A model generated the notes under the pieces. It was not told where the DNA came from. It saw only the letters and a list, made by a program, of their open reading frames with translations, and did no database searches. Shown here piece by piece: positions 1 to 13,400 of a DNA stretch of 64,000 nt. Within the stretch, counting starts at the first letter, position 1. Every line of letters starts with the position of its first letter. The stretch is from positions 1,612,001-1,676,000 of the forward strand of contig CM051511.1 in assembly GCA_028015205.1 (NCBI GenBank). The letters are read 5' to 3'. A program made the translations under genes and the position numbers. This DNA is from Mytilisepta virgata (taxonomy: Eukaryota; Mollusca; Bivalvia; Mytilida; Mytilidae).

Positions 1-499
1 ACCCTTCCCAATAACCCTGGATAAATCCCTGTATGGGTACTTCAGTTAGGGTATATTTGTACTTGAAATAACTTCTGATGTATTTAAAAAATAGTCAATT
101 TTCAACTAGAATTATTTTCAATTTTCTTTTTTCTTTTATTTGCCAAGTTAATGCACTATTAGTGCATTACTATTCACTTTTAGTGGGTTTTTTTATTTTT
201 ATCTACATTTACCGCCTTCAACAGCTCACTGACCTTTTGTTATTTATCAAACTATACATTATTGTGCCATGTGATTGTTTGGGGGGATAACAGTTTTTGT
301 TACATTTTTTATCATTTTTGTTAATTTTACCATCATCTGAGTAATTGTAAAATATTTAATTGATCTACATTCTGCTGAGAGTTTTATCTGGCACTAGAAA
401 CCACCTCAACCATCCAGTGAGGTACAAATTTTTTTTTCGTTTCCCCTATCCTAACAATTTCAGATGAAGAACAGCAGTTCTGATTGAATTTGTTGCCTG

Positions 500-785
500 T
501 TCCATGTTCATGCCCACTTATTTCTCTAATTCATAACAATTGGTTATTGATAATTATTTACAATATGCAGGAGCAATTTCAAAATTTTGTCAATGTGATT
601 TGATGAAATATTTCCTGTTTGATGTGTGCATATTACCTCATTTAGATACATACATTGTGGTTAAAAAATCTGTTCCAAACTAATAATGAATATGAAAGAG
701 ATTTAAAATTAGTCCAGGGCAGATTTTACAGCTATACTTGTATTTAATTAACCAGAAGTGTATAAACACGGCAAGGAATGTTACA
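500..785 (+). repeat. Dispersed repeat, copy 1
   Basis: About 285 bp that is recognisably similar, in direct orientation, to 32,345-32,625 inside the giant element. Shared landmarks are CCCACTTAT, TTCATAACAATTG, GATGAAAT, TTAGATACAT, a GGATTGAAA-like segment and TATTACAGC near the end. The copies are diverged, so this is an old interspersed family and not a recent duplication. No coding potential seen. Confidence 0.6.
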
Positions 786-3599
786 GCATATCACATGCTT
801 GGATTTTTCAAATAAAGCATAATAATGACAATATTGTCATTTGTTATGCATGGGAGAGATAATGATGTTTATATTTTATGTGTGAATTCATTTACCATAT
901 TCCTATTTGTGTACAGACTTGTGCGACCAGTAGACATGCACGCCCTTACCTTCGGTTTACTGGAAATTGTCTGCATCTATCAACGTTTGCTTCAAACTAA
1001 ATCTAAACAAAACTAATAAAAACTCTTTTGATGCTCATCGGAAATCAACTTTTTGCTTGTGTCATTTTCCATTAATTTTAAGGTCTGATGAAGTCGGAGT
1101 ATAACTTTTTAAATGCATGTGGCATATTTGTCATGTTTTGATGTGTTAACCTAGATGTCAAATATGATTAGCTTTGTTTACATTTCTGAACTTAAATGAG
1201 TCAGACCACCCTCAATGCAATGTTTTTAAACTATTTGTGCCGACTGCGCAAGCCCATCAGATATGGATGGTCGTTTCCATTCAAAACATCGGTAAGGAAT
1301 TGTTATTGTCGTTGAAAAGTGTTTCTAATCTTTATTTCAGTGTTAGTAGCAATGTCAGTAAACACTAGGGGCGCCACTGGGCGGAAACCACAGTTTGTTT
1401 ACAGTATACTGGTCTCAAAATAGGCTGGAAAAGGTTGTGAAGAAGCGGAATCCAGTTTTCAAATAACTTTCCCCAAAACAGCTCCACCTGGCATTTACTG
1501 ACATTGCTAGTGTTAGACCTTTATTAAAAAATATCTCCCTTAGGATATGTGAGCTGGTGGTACACTCAAACTGGCAAATAAATGCTTAGGTGCGAGATTC
1601 CACCAAACTGCATTGTATCAAACATATTTGTGTTGATATACTTACTGTGAAATTTTTACTTTTCTTTGGATTTTTCCTGACATTTTCTGAACAAAAGAAA
1701 AACAACATTGTTACAATACACTTAGTTATTTTAACTGAACTGTACTGGATTTTACAGACATGTTCCAATTTTAAGGGGTTATCTTACAGTATAAACTGAT
1801 AAAGAAGCAAAAGCAATGAAGAAGATATCCCCAGCCAGGGAAAAAAAAACAGAAAATGCTGAACTGGATTGGTGGCAACAATATTACAATGTGTAATAAA
1901 GAATCCATAATGGACAAATAAGGATTTCAATAAGTGGAATTCCACTAATAAACAGAATAAAATCTTCACCGAGGACAACTTTCTGGCAAGTAAATATCTT
2001 ACATGTTTGTAATAATTCAATTGATACCATTTCAATGTAACTTGTGTCCAATAATAATTTTCTTAATCAGATTTTGTCTTGAGAGTTGAGTATCCTAAAG
2101 TTTGAGACTCCACTGATTTCCTGACACATTTCAAGCTTTATGAATTAAATGTCAACAAAATAGAACTTGCAATACACAATATGCTACATATTTGGTTAAG
2201 TTTACCGAGATTTAGATGTTGTAAACCTATCATGACAAAATGCCGTTAGTTTATTCAGTCTGGAATCATAAATGCCTTTGTTTACATTTGTGTTTTGCCG
2301 CCAATTTTTCACCTGTACCGCTACTTTTACTCGACCAATGAAAAATTGGTATTGTCTGCATCTCCATATGAGAAAAAAAGATGCGGAAGACTGAAATATA
2401 TACAAACGCCTTATAAAAGATTTAATTACTTTATGAACAATATTTTTATTTTACTCTATATACTTAAAGCATAGATTTTTTATTTACTCCAATCAAATTT
2501 AAAGGCGCGCTTTTTCTCCACAAGTTGACAGGGGATGCTTGCAAAAAATGCTGAAATATGCACAAAAATAGAAAATTAAGAATATTTGTCAGAAATAAGG
2601 CAAGATATGATCCAGCATCCAAGGAATATGGCTTTCTACATGTAGACGTTGATAATTATGCTGGAACAACAATAGGAAATATAAAAGAGGTGTGAAAACG
2701 AGAACCGGAAATGGTTGTGTTTGTAAACAAACAACATGTGCTTCCACACGTTGAGCACATGGAATAAAAAGCTATAATAAACATCTGTTTATTGCTTGAT
2801 TAAAACTTAATACCTTATAAAGTTGTTTTGGTGTTATCTCACTTGCAGAATAGATAGGGTTTTTGCATCCTAACAGATAAAATCTTCAAATATATTACTT
2901 TTCCGCTATATATAAATAATTCCATTTTAATTTGCGTATGATAAAATTCAAAAATTTCATTGGTCAGAAGGGAAAAATGATAAAAGTTTATACATCGATA
3001 TTTGTAATTTCCAACACGTTCAATTGCTGGGTGTTTGTATGTAAATTTGTGTTTTATGGTTTGTCTTGGGACTAGAAACTGATCGGTCTGTTGAGATTTC
3101 ATTGTCCCGATAGCGGATTATTAATTTTTTGTTTTGATTGACAGCTTATCGTGTCACGTGGTTAATTAGCCTTCGATACATGTAAACAATTGATTTCGGC
3201 GAACATGTCAGCATGTTTATACCGTTAAAATAGGTGGATTTACAATAAAAAAATATAATTAAATGTACAAAAAATTAAAAATATATGAATTATTTAATTA
3301 TTCTGCAGATTATGACTCTCTACTGTGCTTTAGCCACGAGGAGGTTCATTAAAGTGAATTGTATAATACTATATAATGCTCAAACACTGGAACCTTTAGT
3401 ATCTACCCTTGGTGACTTCTGCACAGAAGAGACAATTGACTTTCGACTGTGCTTTAGTCACGAGGAGGTCCACTATGGTGTTTATATTTTATAGAATTAT
3501 AGACGTACACAGACAATTTATATGTAATATATGTGAAAACAAGGTCCTTTTGCATCGGCCCTTGGTCTCTTCTCCTGCTGAACAACCTGTAAAGCTTGC

Positions 3600-3835
3600 T
3601 CATCTGGATAAGGGACGAGGTGGACATAATTTATATCTTCTTTACTTTCTTTTTAAACACGCCCGTGTGGGGAGAATCACATATATATATACTGTTATTA
3701 ATCAGTATTATTGTTTAAAAAAGAAGTATTATCTGTATTTATGTATCCAATCAATGTGTTGTATTGTGTTGTCATTATATATGCCTCTTGAATGGGGCCC
3801 TTAATTGGTAATAAAAAACTTGAACTTGAACTATA
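3600..3835 (+). mobile_element. LINE 3'-end remnant with TTGAAC tail
   Basis: The segment ends in a GGCCCTTAATTGGTAATAAA-like stretch followed by a short AACTTGAACTTGAAC microsatellite. That is the 3' terminus typical of several non-LTR retrotransposons of marine invertebrates. No intact reverse transcriptase lies directly upstream. Just before it, a 35-bp phrase (CTGTGCTTTAGCCACGAGGA) occurs twice, near 3,320 and 3,450. Confidence 0.45.
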
Positions 3836-4466
3836 TGGCAGCAATAGCTGTGAAAGGCCTAATTTTGTAGTTCTGATTGTGGAACCTATTGTACATATTT
3901 TCAGGAAGTCAAATGCTCATGCCACCCGAAGACCATTACTAACCAACAAAAACCCTGATTTTACTACAAATATTGCACACATAAATAGGAGTAGGCAATT
4001 TTATAGGAGCAGTATAATTTATTTGAGCCCTGCATGTGGTTTCCGGTTGTAATGAAAAGGAGATTTATATTCCACTTTTCACTTTAAAAAGTGACAATAA
4101 AAATAGGTCAATCCAACCTGTAATCAATAAATATGATTTAACAACAAACAGAACTCACATATCTCTTTTCAATCAACAGTTATAAGAAATTTTGTAAATC
4201 ATTTTTCCCACAGCGTCCACACGATGTAATCATTCGGAAAAATTTCAACCTTTAAATGTCGGTTTTTCACATTTAAGGCAGGGTTTGGTGATTAATAACA
4301 ACTGTCAAAGATCGAAATACCTTTTATCATAATAGTAATCATGTTTACATAAAGGATTATCTTTTCAAATAACTATAAAAACAACTTATAGAAATTATGC
4401 AATCGAAGCACGCTCTTCATATCACTGTCAAAACAATATGGCGTATCGTCAAGTCTCGCGCACGTT

Positions 4467-4757
4467 TTAACGACCGTGTTGTTGAGTATAACTACACTGA
4501 TTGACGTAACAGTTTCCAGTCCCGTTAGTATAATAGTCCCAGGTTTGTCCAGCTTTATTAAATATAACCACCTTAGTTTTCTTGGTGTTTACTTTCATGC
4601 CCCAGTCTATGTAATATTGTTCTAAAGTATTCAATTTAAGCTGAAGGCCTTCTGCAAAATTTGAGAAAATGACAATATCATCTGCATACATATGCTCCGA
4701 GGTAATACACTTTCTTGATAAACATGTATTAGTGATATTAATTTGAGTACTAAGCAA
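4467..4757 (-). pseudogene. Non-LTR reverse transcriptase fragment (YADD palm motif)
   Basis: The - strand frame carries the catalytic core MYADDIVIFS followed by the usual LE.Y...WGM.VN..KTKVV spacing of LINE reverse transcriptases (about 4,547-4,700). Only about 70 residues of RT sequence are present; the fingers, thumb, endonuclease and 3' domains are missing. The flanking residues of this open frame are not RT-like. It is a dead, truncated retrotransposon copy in the 5' non-coding region of the host gene. Confidence 0.8.
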
Positions 4758-5319
4758 TCAGAATCTTATGAAACAATCTTCTTAGCCTTTCAGTTATGTA
4801 ATACATAATTGGTTAGTTTTAATCACCAAAATCCTAATAATTGTATTGCTTGTACAATTTTAAAAAAAAATTATAGCAAGGATTTTTGTTCTTCTATTTC
4901 TCAATGAGGTATTGTCTCTGTCTTTATTATTTAGAGTATATTTGTATTTTTTCAAAGAAAATCATATGAAGGGTTTAGTGTTCCCCTCTTAAATCAACCA
5001 AAATGATTTTTTCCATACATTATACACTACCACCGGTAAATATGCAAATGTAACATGCTGCCCTATCAAATCCTTTTTAAAAACAGATTCTTTTGTATCA
5101 TGAATCTGTATATATATTAGGGGCTACTTTAGAAGTCTGACCAATTTTGAGATTGCTCAAGTTTTGGTTTATGTATATTTGAATATAGGGAGGATCATGC
5201 AGGCTTTGAATGTGACTGGAAATGGTATCAAATTTTTTATTTTTTATTTAATCCTACTATTTTTCTTAATTCTGAAAGTTTAAAAATTAAAGTACAAAAT
5301 TTGATGGTTATCTATTCAG

Positions 5320-7422
5320 AGTAAAGATTTTTGCATGTACATGAATAATACATCGACTTTTGTGATAGAGAGTTGGTTGAAAGTCATTGTAAGATCTAAT
5401 GGTAAGGGTGTAGTTCTCTCTAACACTAGTTCTTAATCACATCTGTTATACTAGAAAACAAGTGAGCTGATGAATAGTTTTTTTTTTTGTTAAAAAAAGG
5501 TTTAAATAAAGAATCTGCCATATGACTGTACGGTGGTGTTTTTGTTAATATTCTTTGAAGAACATCACATGGACTGGTGAGAACTGGTTGCTTGCAAGTA
5601 GACTGTCAAATTTTGAGGTGTTTAATGGTTACAAAATACTGATAACATACTTGTAACATTTATGATTTCATTAACAAATGTATTATTTTCAGAATGTCAA
5701 GAGACAGTGCAGGAATAGTTTGAAGTTAGATGATCTTTTTCTGAATAATGAGAAACTTGCTGATGATAGGTAAGCTATATTTTAAAATTCAAAGAAAATT
5801 ATATATCAGTCAACTTTAATTAAGGCCAGTCATATGACTTCTGTACATTTGTTCTGTTACACTGTAACAAAATATTTGACCCCTCCGAAAAGTTATCCAT
5901 CAGATATAAATTCTGTGTAATTTATATCCCAGTGGATGACATACGTTTGGGATATTTCATCCCAATTACAAAATTATTATCCCTCAAGTGTATAAAAGTT
6001 TTGTTGAAATGGAGTGAAATATCTTCAATAACATGAATATTTTCATCCAGTGTCATCACATGTACTTGATCCTATGGAACCCCGATTGGATTCAATAAAT
6101 TTTACGGGAGTTATGGGACTTCAACGTTTTTGTTCATGTGACACTATGCGAACACTTTGTGGACGCAACTCCTCTGAGATTGCTTATTGGATTTCGTTCA
6201 AATTTTGTAGGATTGTTAGTCACCATTTGTACTTGATCCTATCGCACCTCGATTTGGATTCGACAAATTTTACAGGAGTTATGAGACTTAACTTTTTTCT
6301 GCATTTAACACTATAGGAACACTTTGTGGATGCAACTCTTCTGAGACCGCTGATCAGATTTTGTTCAAATTTTGTAGGATTGTTAGTCACCACATGTATT
6401 TGATCCTTTACTTGCCATTTCAATAATACACATTTTGTATATCTTGTGGGGCTTAGACTTTTTTCTGCGGCGGAGGACATATGGCAGTAGCAATCTTGTT
6501 TTTTAAGAAGTTTAATCCCGTAGGACAAAAGGAACACACAGACAAAAGTATCCCAAAGGGACAATATTTACACACTGAAATTTTATCCTAAGCAAATTAT
6601 TTTCTTAGTGAAATTATATCCATTGTTGGGATGAGAATTAAGGGATTAGGATAATATTTGTATTGACAAAATTGGATAAGTTTTCCTGAAGTATAGTTTA
6701 TCCACGAAAAATCATACTATGGAACACTTTTTCATAGGAATGATATTATTATTATATCCCACTCTAAAAGAGGCGGCTGTATTTATTCACCTTGTCCGTT
6801 CGTTTGTCGAACCATTCATTCAACAAATATTTCTGTGAGTCACGATAGACACTTTTCTCATAAACTACTGAATGGAATGACTATATTTGGTCAGCAGCTT
6901 AATAGTTATAACGTTGTTATGTGTGAGCACTTTTCAGATCTATTGGACAACTACCGGTACTTCCAGTTTGCAGATCAGATACTTTGAAATTTCAATATAT
7001 TGAATGAACTTAACATTTTTTCTCATATTGAACAGAATGACTTCATACTTGGTTGGCAGCTTGACAGTGATGAACGTGAACTTTTGAAATCTGTCAGACA
7101 CCTACGTCCTGTTTGCCAATACTTTAAATTACCAGTGGGGGTATTCTTAGCACGACATCACATGCATTCTTATAAATGTTTACAACAGGATATAAGTAAT
7201 AAACTTTTTTTTTTCCAGATCAGTAGCTCATTATAATCTGGAAGATGGTACAATATTGGAGGCTACATCTAATCCATTCTGGGTGTCATGTCTGTATATA
7301 AAACAGTATGAGGTAGACCAGACAAGAAATAATAATCCTAACGATAAAGCTATACAGACATGGACTACTAAATCATATAACAGGAAAAGAACACTGTTGT
7401 CTGTCTTACTTAATTCCAAAAA
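5320..7422 (+). CDS. Exons 1-3: N-terminal ubiquitin-like domain
   Basis: Three exons (5320-5388, 5693-5769, 7219-7422) join in phases 0 and 2. The translation shows a beta-hairpin (DFCMYMNNTSTFVIES), then VKRQC, then the Ub beta3-beta5 signature LFLNNEKLADDRSVAHYN followed by LEDGTILEA. This matches the ubiquitin pattern LIFxGKxLEDxxTLxxYNIxxxSTL. No di-glycine end follows, so it is a built-in Ubl domain and not a conjugated modifier. The rest of exon 3 continues into SNPFWVSCLYIKQYE, of unknown role. The first exon could instead start at Met 5,335 or 5,341. Confidence 0.72.
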
Positions 7423-10400
7423 GTAATGATAATTTGTCAATTGTTTATTGTTTATTTTGGGAATGAATAGAAATATGCATATATCAATGAGAAGCCAGAG
7501 TGAGTTATATTTTCCTAACCAATGTAGGTAAGGGAGATAATAAATTTGTCTCCCTTTTAGCCTCAGGACAAAAGGGAGAGAATTTAATTATCTCCCTTTC
7601 CTACATTGGTTAGGAAAAGATAATTCACTCTGGTTCCTCATTACCTACATGTGTAACTCCAATAAGTAATAGTTAATTAATGTAAATGATTACTTTGCTT
7701 AACCAGGAAAAAAATCAAACATTAGATGAAATTTGAATTTTTGCGTTCCATTTTTTGTAATAATAAACAATTGGCATTTATTTCCAAATTTACAGACCTA
7801 ATACCAGTATGTAGAATTAAGTGAATTTTGTAAAACAAAGATTTAGCAATTTCAATGAAGATACATTGTACATATCTACCGGAAATCTGAAATTAGAAAA
7901 AACTGTATATTTCATCAACATAAACAACCAAACCATCAGTGTTCCAACATTATACTTTTTGAAAAAAACAACATCATAATCTGTAATCTGTATTTCTCAT
8001 ACTGTCATGTCATTATTAATGAAAATTTATGTAATTGTAAAATGTAGCATACTATATATAATTTTTGTTGTAGTGAGTTTGGTAGCCAGCCACCACATTT
8101 TCCAACAGTGAATGACTTTGTAATTTTTTTGGAAAGATTAAACAAGAAGGGAGCCAGAATGAATCCATTATATACACAAAGAGACTTACGGGAGATGAGA
8201 GAGGATTTTGTGGCAAACTTTGTAGGACAGTATGGTGATCCGCTGGCAGCATTCATAGAACATCATGCAGTTCGGCTGGGAATCAAACAACCACGTAAGC
8301 TAGTCTGTAGTTAATTATAAAAAAAACACTCCCAACTTTATTGGCAAGTTAAGAAGTTTTTTAGTTTAAACTTATTAATTTATACTGGATTTAAAAACAA
8401 GATATACCAACTTATACTAATCTCTCTTCACTTGACGGGTGCGAGAGCGGCCCCTGTGGCAGTATATTAGCCTACTCCTTTTTCGACATCTACTGAGGAG
8501 TCTTTAACGTGCCAAGGGTGTTGCTCTCCGTTAACATGGGACAGCCCTTTTTCGTCCCCATCCGACGGGCTAGCATCTTTTACAGAAACCATCCTCACAA
8601 ATGGTGTCAATAGGGCATCGCAAATTTGATCCCTGAAATTTACATTGCAAACAGGAATCGAACCAGGGACCTTTGGCTTCATAGTCTGATGTGCTAACTA
8701 AAATACCACAGTGCCCCCTTTTGACTTACTAAATTATAAAAAGAATATGGATGTTGGTTTAATATGCATGAGTACGATTGTTTTCGAATCTTGTTTGCAC
8801 CAGAAAAAATCTTTCATTAGTACCGTAAAAGGCTGTGTATTATACGCATTTATGTATTATACGCACAGTGGATTTCTGTCTTAAAATCCTGGAAAAAACT
8901 TAGTTCGTATGGATAATACGCGGCAAGATCGGGAGCCAAGATTGAGTTGAGATCGTCATTACTGAAAGCGTATTTTCTTGATGAAGTGGTGTTTTATGTT
9001 TATCGAGTCTTTTAATCTCTTAATTAAACCCATTAATACATAAATATAATACAGAGACTTCCTATATTTGACAAAATTTAGGATTTTATTGTCGTTGGAG
9101 TTGTAAACGGAAGAACTAACTGAACGTATAAAACTTTAAACAAGTTCGGAAAAGTGACGATTTTCCGAAAATAACGACCAAGTTAGGTCTTGAATATCAA
9201 TTATTAATTTAATTTTAATTCTTTGAAAGGTAAGTACAAGTAATTATTACGTATAAGGCATTCCAAAATAAAAAAGGAAATTCTTGGATGTCCTTTTTAC
9301 CAGTATGATTTTTCAAAATCCCTTCAAAATGGCAAAAACAGCATTTAAGGTCACTTGTTTTGATTATATTGCTGTATTATTTAAGAAAAAGACCCTAAGA
9401 ATAAATTTATTCTTAAAATGAAAGAAAATACAAAATATAAACTATGATCTTTAAAAATTTATTGTAAAAATATCAATAAATTTACAACTCTGTGTAACAT
9501 CGACAAAACGACAGAATAAATTTATTCCCTGGTCACATAAAATAAAAAACCATTTGCTTCTAAAGAATAAATTTATTCCCTGTAGGATGAAAAGTTCAAC
9601 AGTCATTTGCTTTTATAGGGAATAAATTTATTCCCTGGCCCTACAATTTTATTTCTCAGAGAATACTTTATTATTAAATATTAATATATACATGTACTTC
9701 TGCTTTCCAGAGAATAAATTTATTCTCAGATCATCATTATAATATTCCACTTGTTTTCTCTAAAATTAAATTTATTCTTTATGCAATCATTATCTGCAGA
9801 GAATAAATTTATTCCAACATGCTAATTAATATACAATATGTTATGAAGAGAATAAATTTATTCTTAAAATGATGAACAGTTTAAACTTCATCCTGTGATG
9901 GGATTTTTTCTCAGAATAATAAACAGTTGGCTTACCAACTACCAGTGTACATTTATATTACTGCTAAAAGATTAGGTTCAACTACCTTTTCACTTTTTTC
10001 ATGACTATAAAAGAAACAGAAATCCTAAGAATCATGCACACAAAAGAGCTGACCAAAAAATATATACTAGTAAAAAAAAAAGTCAAATGCATGCATTTAA
10101 AAAATTCATATTAAAGCAAAATTTCTTTACAAAATTTCTTATAGCTTGATAGAACTACAATTTGTGTATACATATACAACTGTGGAAACGAGTGCTCCAG
10201 ATAAAACTCAGTTTATTATTTTTTTAAAGAAAAGAAAAACACATTGAAATTTAAAACAGAACATATGTTGTCAAATTAGTACCTGCATTTCTGGAGATGA
10301 ATCACAGAAATTAGGGGAAAGATACTTGCGTTTTAGGTAAATATGTACAAATCATTGAGAAATTCAATGACTCTTTGAATGAATACTTTATCATAACACA

Positions 10401-13400
10401 TCTAGCATCTCAGAGTATTCTAAATGTTGATACAAAGTACCAATGTTATGGTACACCGATAAAGTGCAAGTTTTTCTGTTAACATTGTGTGCATTTGTCA
10501 ATCAGCTAAACGAAAATTATCTGGAATTCTGGTAATACGATACAACACTTTCTACAATTTTTGTTTTGTTTTCAGCTGAAATAACAATTTTATTGTTTTT
10601 AATATTGCATTCAACCCTTGTTATAATATACTTTGGGTCAATAACTTGTTTGTCTTTTTTATTTAATGTGAAAGATTCTGCTTTTTCACTTAAAACAAAG
10701 TTTTTCTCTAGTTTTCCAACTGCCGCCTTTGTATATGTTAAGTTGTTATCTTCTAATATACCAAGGTACACTTTATCATTAACATATTCTACAACTGTTG
10801 CAGTCTGGAAAAAAATATGAATATAATATACATATGTTGTTAAATGAAATAAAGAATTGATAAATTTAAATTTTAAAATCAAGACTGTTATATACATGTA
10901 TGCATGAATTCTAGTGATCATATTAATATATTCATCTTCTTGAGATTGTTAAATTTGCAAACATTAAAATGAAAAGCTTGAACTAGATAATTAAGAGTTG
11001 GGAGATTCAGCTGGTGCCTATATTTCAATTTTCTACTGGCTACCCGATAACTAAGTTTGCTGATATTGTGTATATACATTCAGGACCCTATGAAAATTTC
11101 ACTTGAAGAACTTTTTACAAATCCATTTAGCCAAATGTAACCAAACGATCTCTTCAGATTCTATCAGTAACCTGGCCCAGAATGCCCAATTTGTTAAACT
11201 TTTATGTTAAATGACCTGCTACACAAATCAGGTGAATGTTAAGGTTTTTTTTAACATTTAGGTAACCAGGTAGTATACTTAAAATTCCTTGTGCATTAAT
11301 TATACCCATGTCTGAACAAAGGATGCGAAGTTTGTCCTGGTCCAATACTTTTTCCCATAAAAGATACAGTTGTTTGGACTTAGGCAATTTTTAACAAAGC
11401 TTTGTTCCATGTGTTGTCCGCAACTCATCCTACATTACTTGCATGATTCTCATGAAACTTTATGGAGTTTTAGATCACTATATGGAGATGTGCATATTGT
11501 CAGGATTTTCTGTTTGGACGAGTACTTTGAAAAATATGATTTGAACTATGCGTACGCTTCAAAACAGACATGTTGCTACTGGGGGTATTAGTCCCTTTCA
11601 GGACAGTTCTACATGTAGTTAATAACAATAGACAGGAAATTGCCATCTAACGTGGTGCAAATGGAAATTGAAAAGTAAGAAATCATAAGGAGCCAATAAA
11701 ACTATATGTTTATAATGCTAACCTTTCCATTTTCTATTTTACTTTCCTCATCCTGATTACATGAAACCTGTGTCTGACTGGTGCATCTTTTTTTCTGTAA
11801 TAAGAAATACCTTGTGTATGACAAACATTTGGTGCAACAAAATGTAGCCACAGAATCAGAAATTATCAGTTCTTAAAATTAAAGCTGTTTCTCCCTTTCT
11901 CATTTAAAAATCCTAAATAATGTACAGTAACTATTTTTTCATAAATATTTATCTTCTGAATTATTCATTCTGCATATTACTAATATTTAAAATGTCAATT
12001 TATAGTTATCAGTCTCCACATTCAGTTGTTACTGGTTTGAAAACTGTGATACAAAAAGTCATAAACAGTGCATAAGAAATATAAATTTTCAAAATTTCTT
12101 TGCAGTACTTAAGAATTTTATATTTTCAGTTGAGCATAATGAAGTTATTAAAATTTCAGTGTAAACAGAATAGTTTACAATTTTCTGCTAGAGACTTTTC
12201 AACAAGGGAAATATGCAGAGAAGTTGCACTGATCACAATTTTGTTACTTAATTTCAACTTTAAAATAAAATTAAATTTAACACCAACCTTGGCTGCTAAA
12301 ATATTTTCTTCCCCCTTTTCATCATCTGTATTTGCATTAGCTGCAACATTCTTTCGATTCTGAAAAATAATGTCCAATCATAATGAAATTTATGTTGAAT
12401 TATTTCATAGCTACATGTATACCCAATAAAACATGACTCTTATGTTTATAACTGAAACTGCATATAACTATATGTATATAATTAAATAACACTCATCATG
12501 CTTCTCTATAGCAAACCTTCCATGCAATACATTTCTTACTGACAGAGCCTGTATTGTATTTGCAATATCTATTTTATGAAATAATAAAAAATAACTATGG
12601 GTAAGATTATCTAATGAATTCAGAAATTTTGCTCTTAAATTATTTAAAGACTGGGAAATATACATCAAATCTTTAATTTCACATAATCATCATCAAAACT
12701 ATACTGGTTACCTTATTAGATTCCTTTAACTGCAACCTGGCACGGCTGGCTGCTTCCTCAGCCATGTTTACCTGCAGCTCAAGGTTCTTGATAGCTTCTT
12801 TTCGTTCATTAACTTCGTCCTGGGTAAAAAATAAGACATGGATAACAATGTGCTAATTTTTTATTGGTGAGAAGTATGAGGAATAAACCAACATCAGCCA
12901 AAGAACAGTGAAGCAACAAGATAGACAAGGAAATTAATATGATAACATAACGAATGACCAAACATACATGTATAGATGCTTACATTGTTTCCAGAGAATT
13001 ATCAGATTTATCTAATTGAGTTTAAGCCTTGGCTTTCTTACCTCACCTCCTGGATGGAAATATGACAGGTATTTCACCATATCCAATGTAATTATAGTAC
13101 AAATTATCTTGAAATTTGAATACTAATCAATAATCTCATATATTTGGTTATATTTGACTTGTGATTTACAAGGCTGGTAACAGATGCTGAACTTAAACAT
13201 GTTAAATAAATTATATTTACTTCTAAGATGTAATTATAAGTTATAATTAAAATTAATCTTTTGCAAAGCCAGATTCAAATGTATGCATTATGTGAAAATA
13301 AAAAAGTGAAATTACCTGCAATCTTTTGACTTTTTTCTCGTAGTCAACAATAACAGAGTTATCAGGTTCTTGTGAGTTCTTCAATTTCTAAAACCAGATA

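Larger units (their letters stand above)
1..5319. other. Upstream region or 5' intron with no recognised exon
   Basis: I see no convincing coding exon here. The host gene's first exon or exons should lie here or beyond the window, because the first exon I can place (5,320) is preceded by an acceptor-like TATTCAG. The stretch holds a dispersed repeat (about 500-785), a LINE 3'-tail remnant (about 3,600-3,830) and a reverse-transcriptase fragment on the - strand (4,467-4,757). The other open frames of 60-130 codons are AT-rich, lack family motifs and show no splice context. Confidence 0.5.

Noticed and set aside
3409..3804. 131-codon open frame on the + strand
   Set aside because: It overlaps a LINE 3'-tail and a short internal duplication and has no protein-family features.
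5189..5223. Upstream exon of the Ubl domain ending GGAAATG/GTATCA
   Set aside because: Joining it to 5,693 breaks the frame. The exon 5,320-5,388 gives the missing first beta-hairpin in phase.
8645..8719. tRNA gene on the - strand
   Set aside because: The A and B boxes belong to a SINE head; the acceptor stem and 3' half of a tRNA are missing.
9396..9865. CRISPR-like array of short repeats with spacers
   Set aside because: The repeats are palindromes with variable spacing, present as an inverted copy at 40.4-41.1 kb, in a eukaryotic intron. There are no cas genes and no spacer uniformity.
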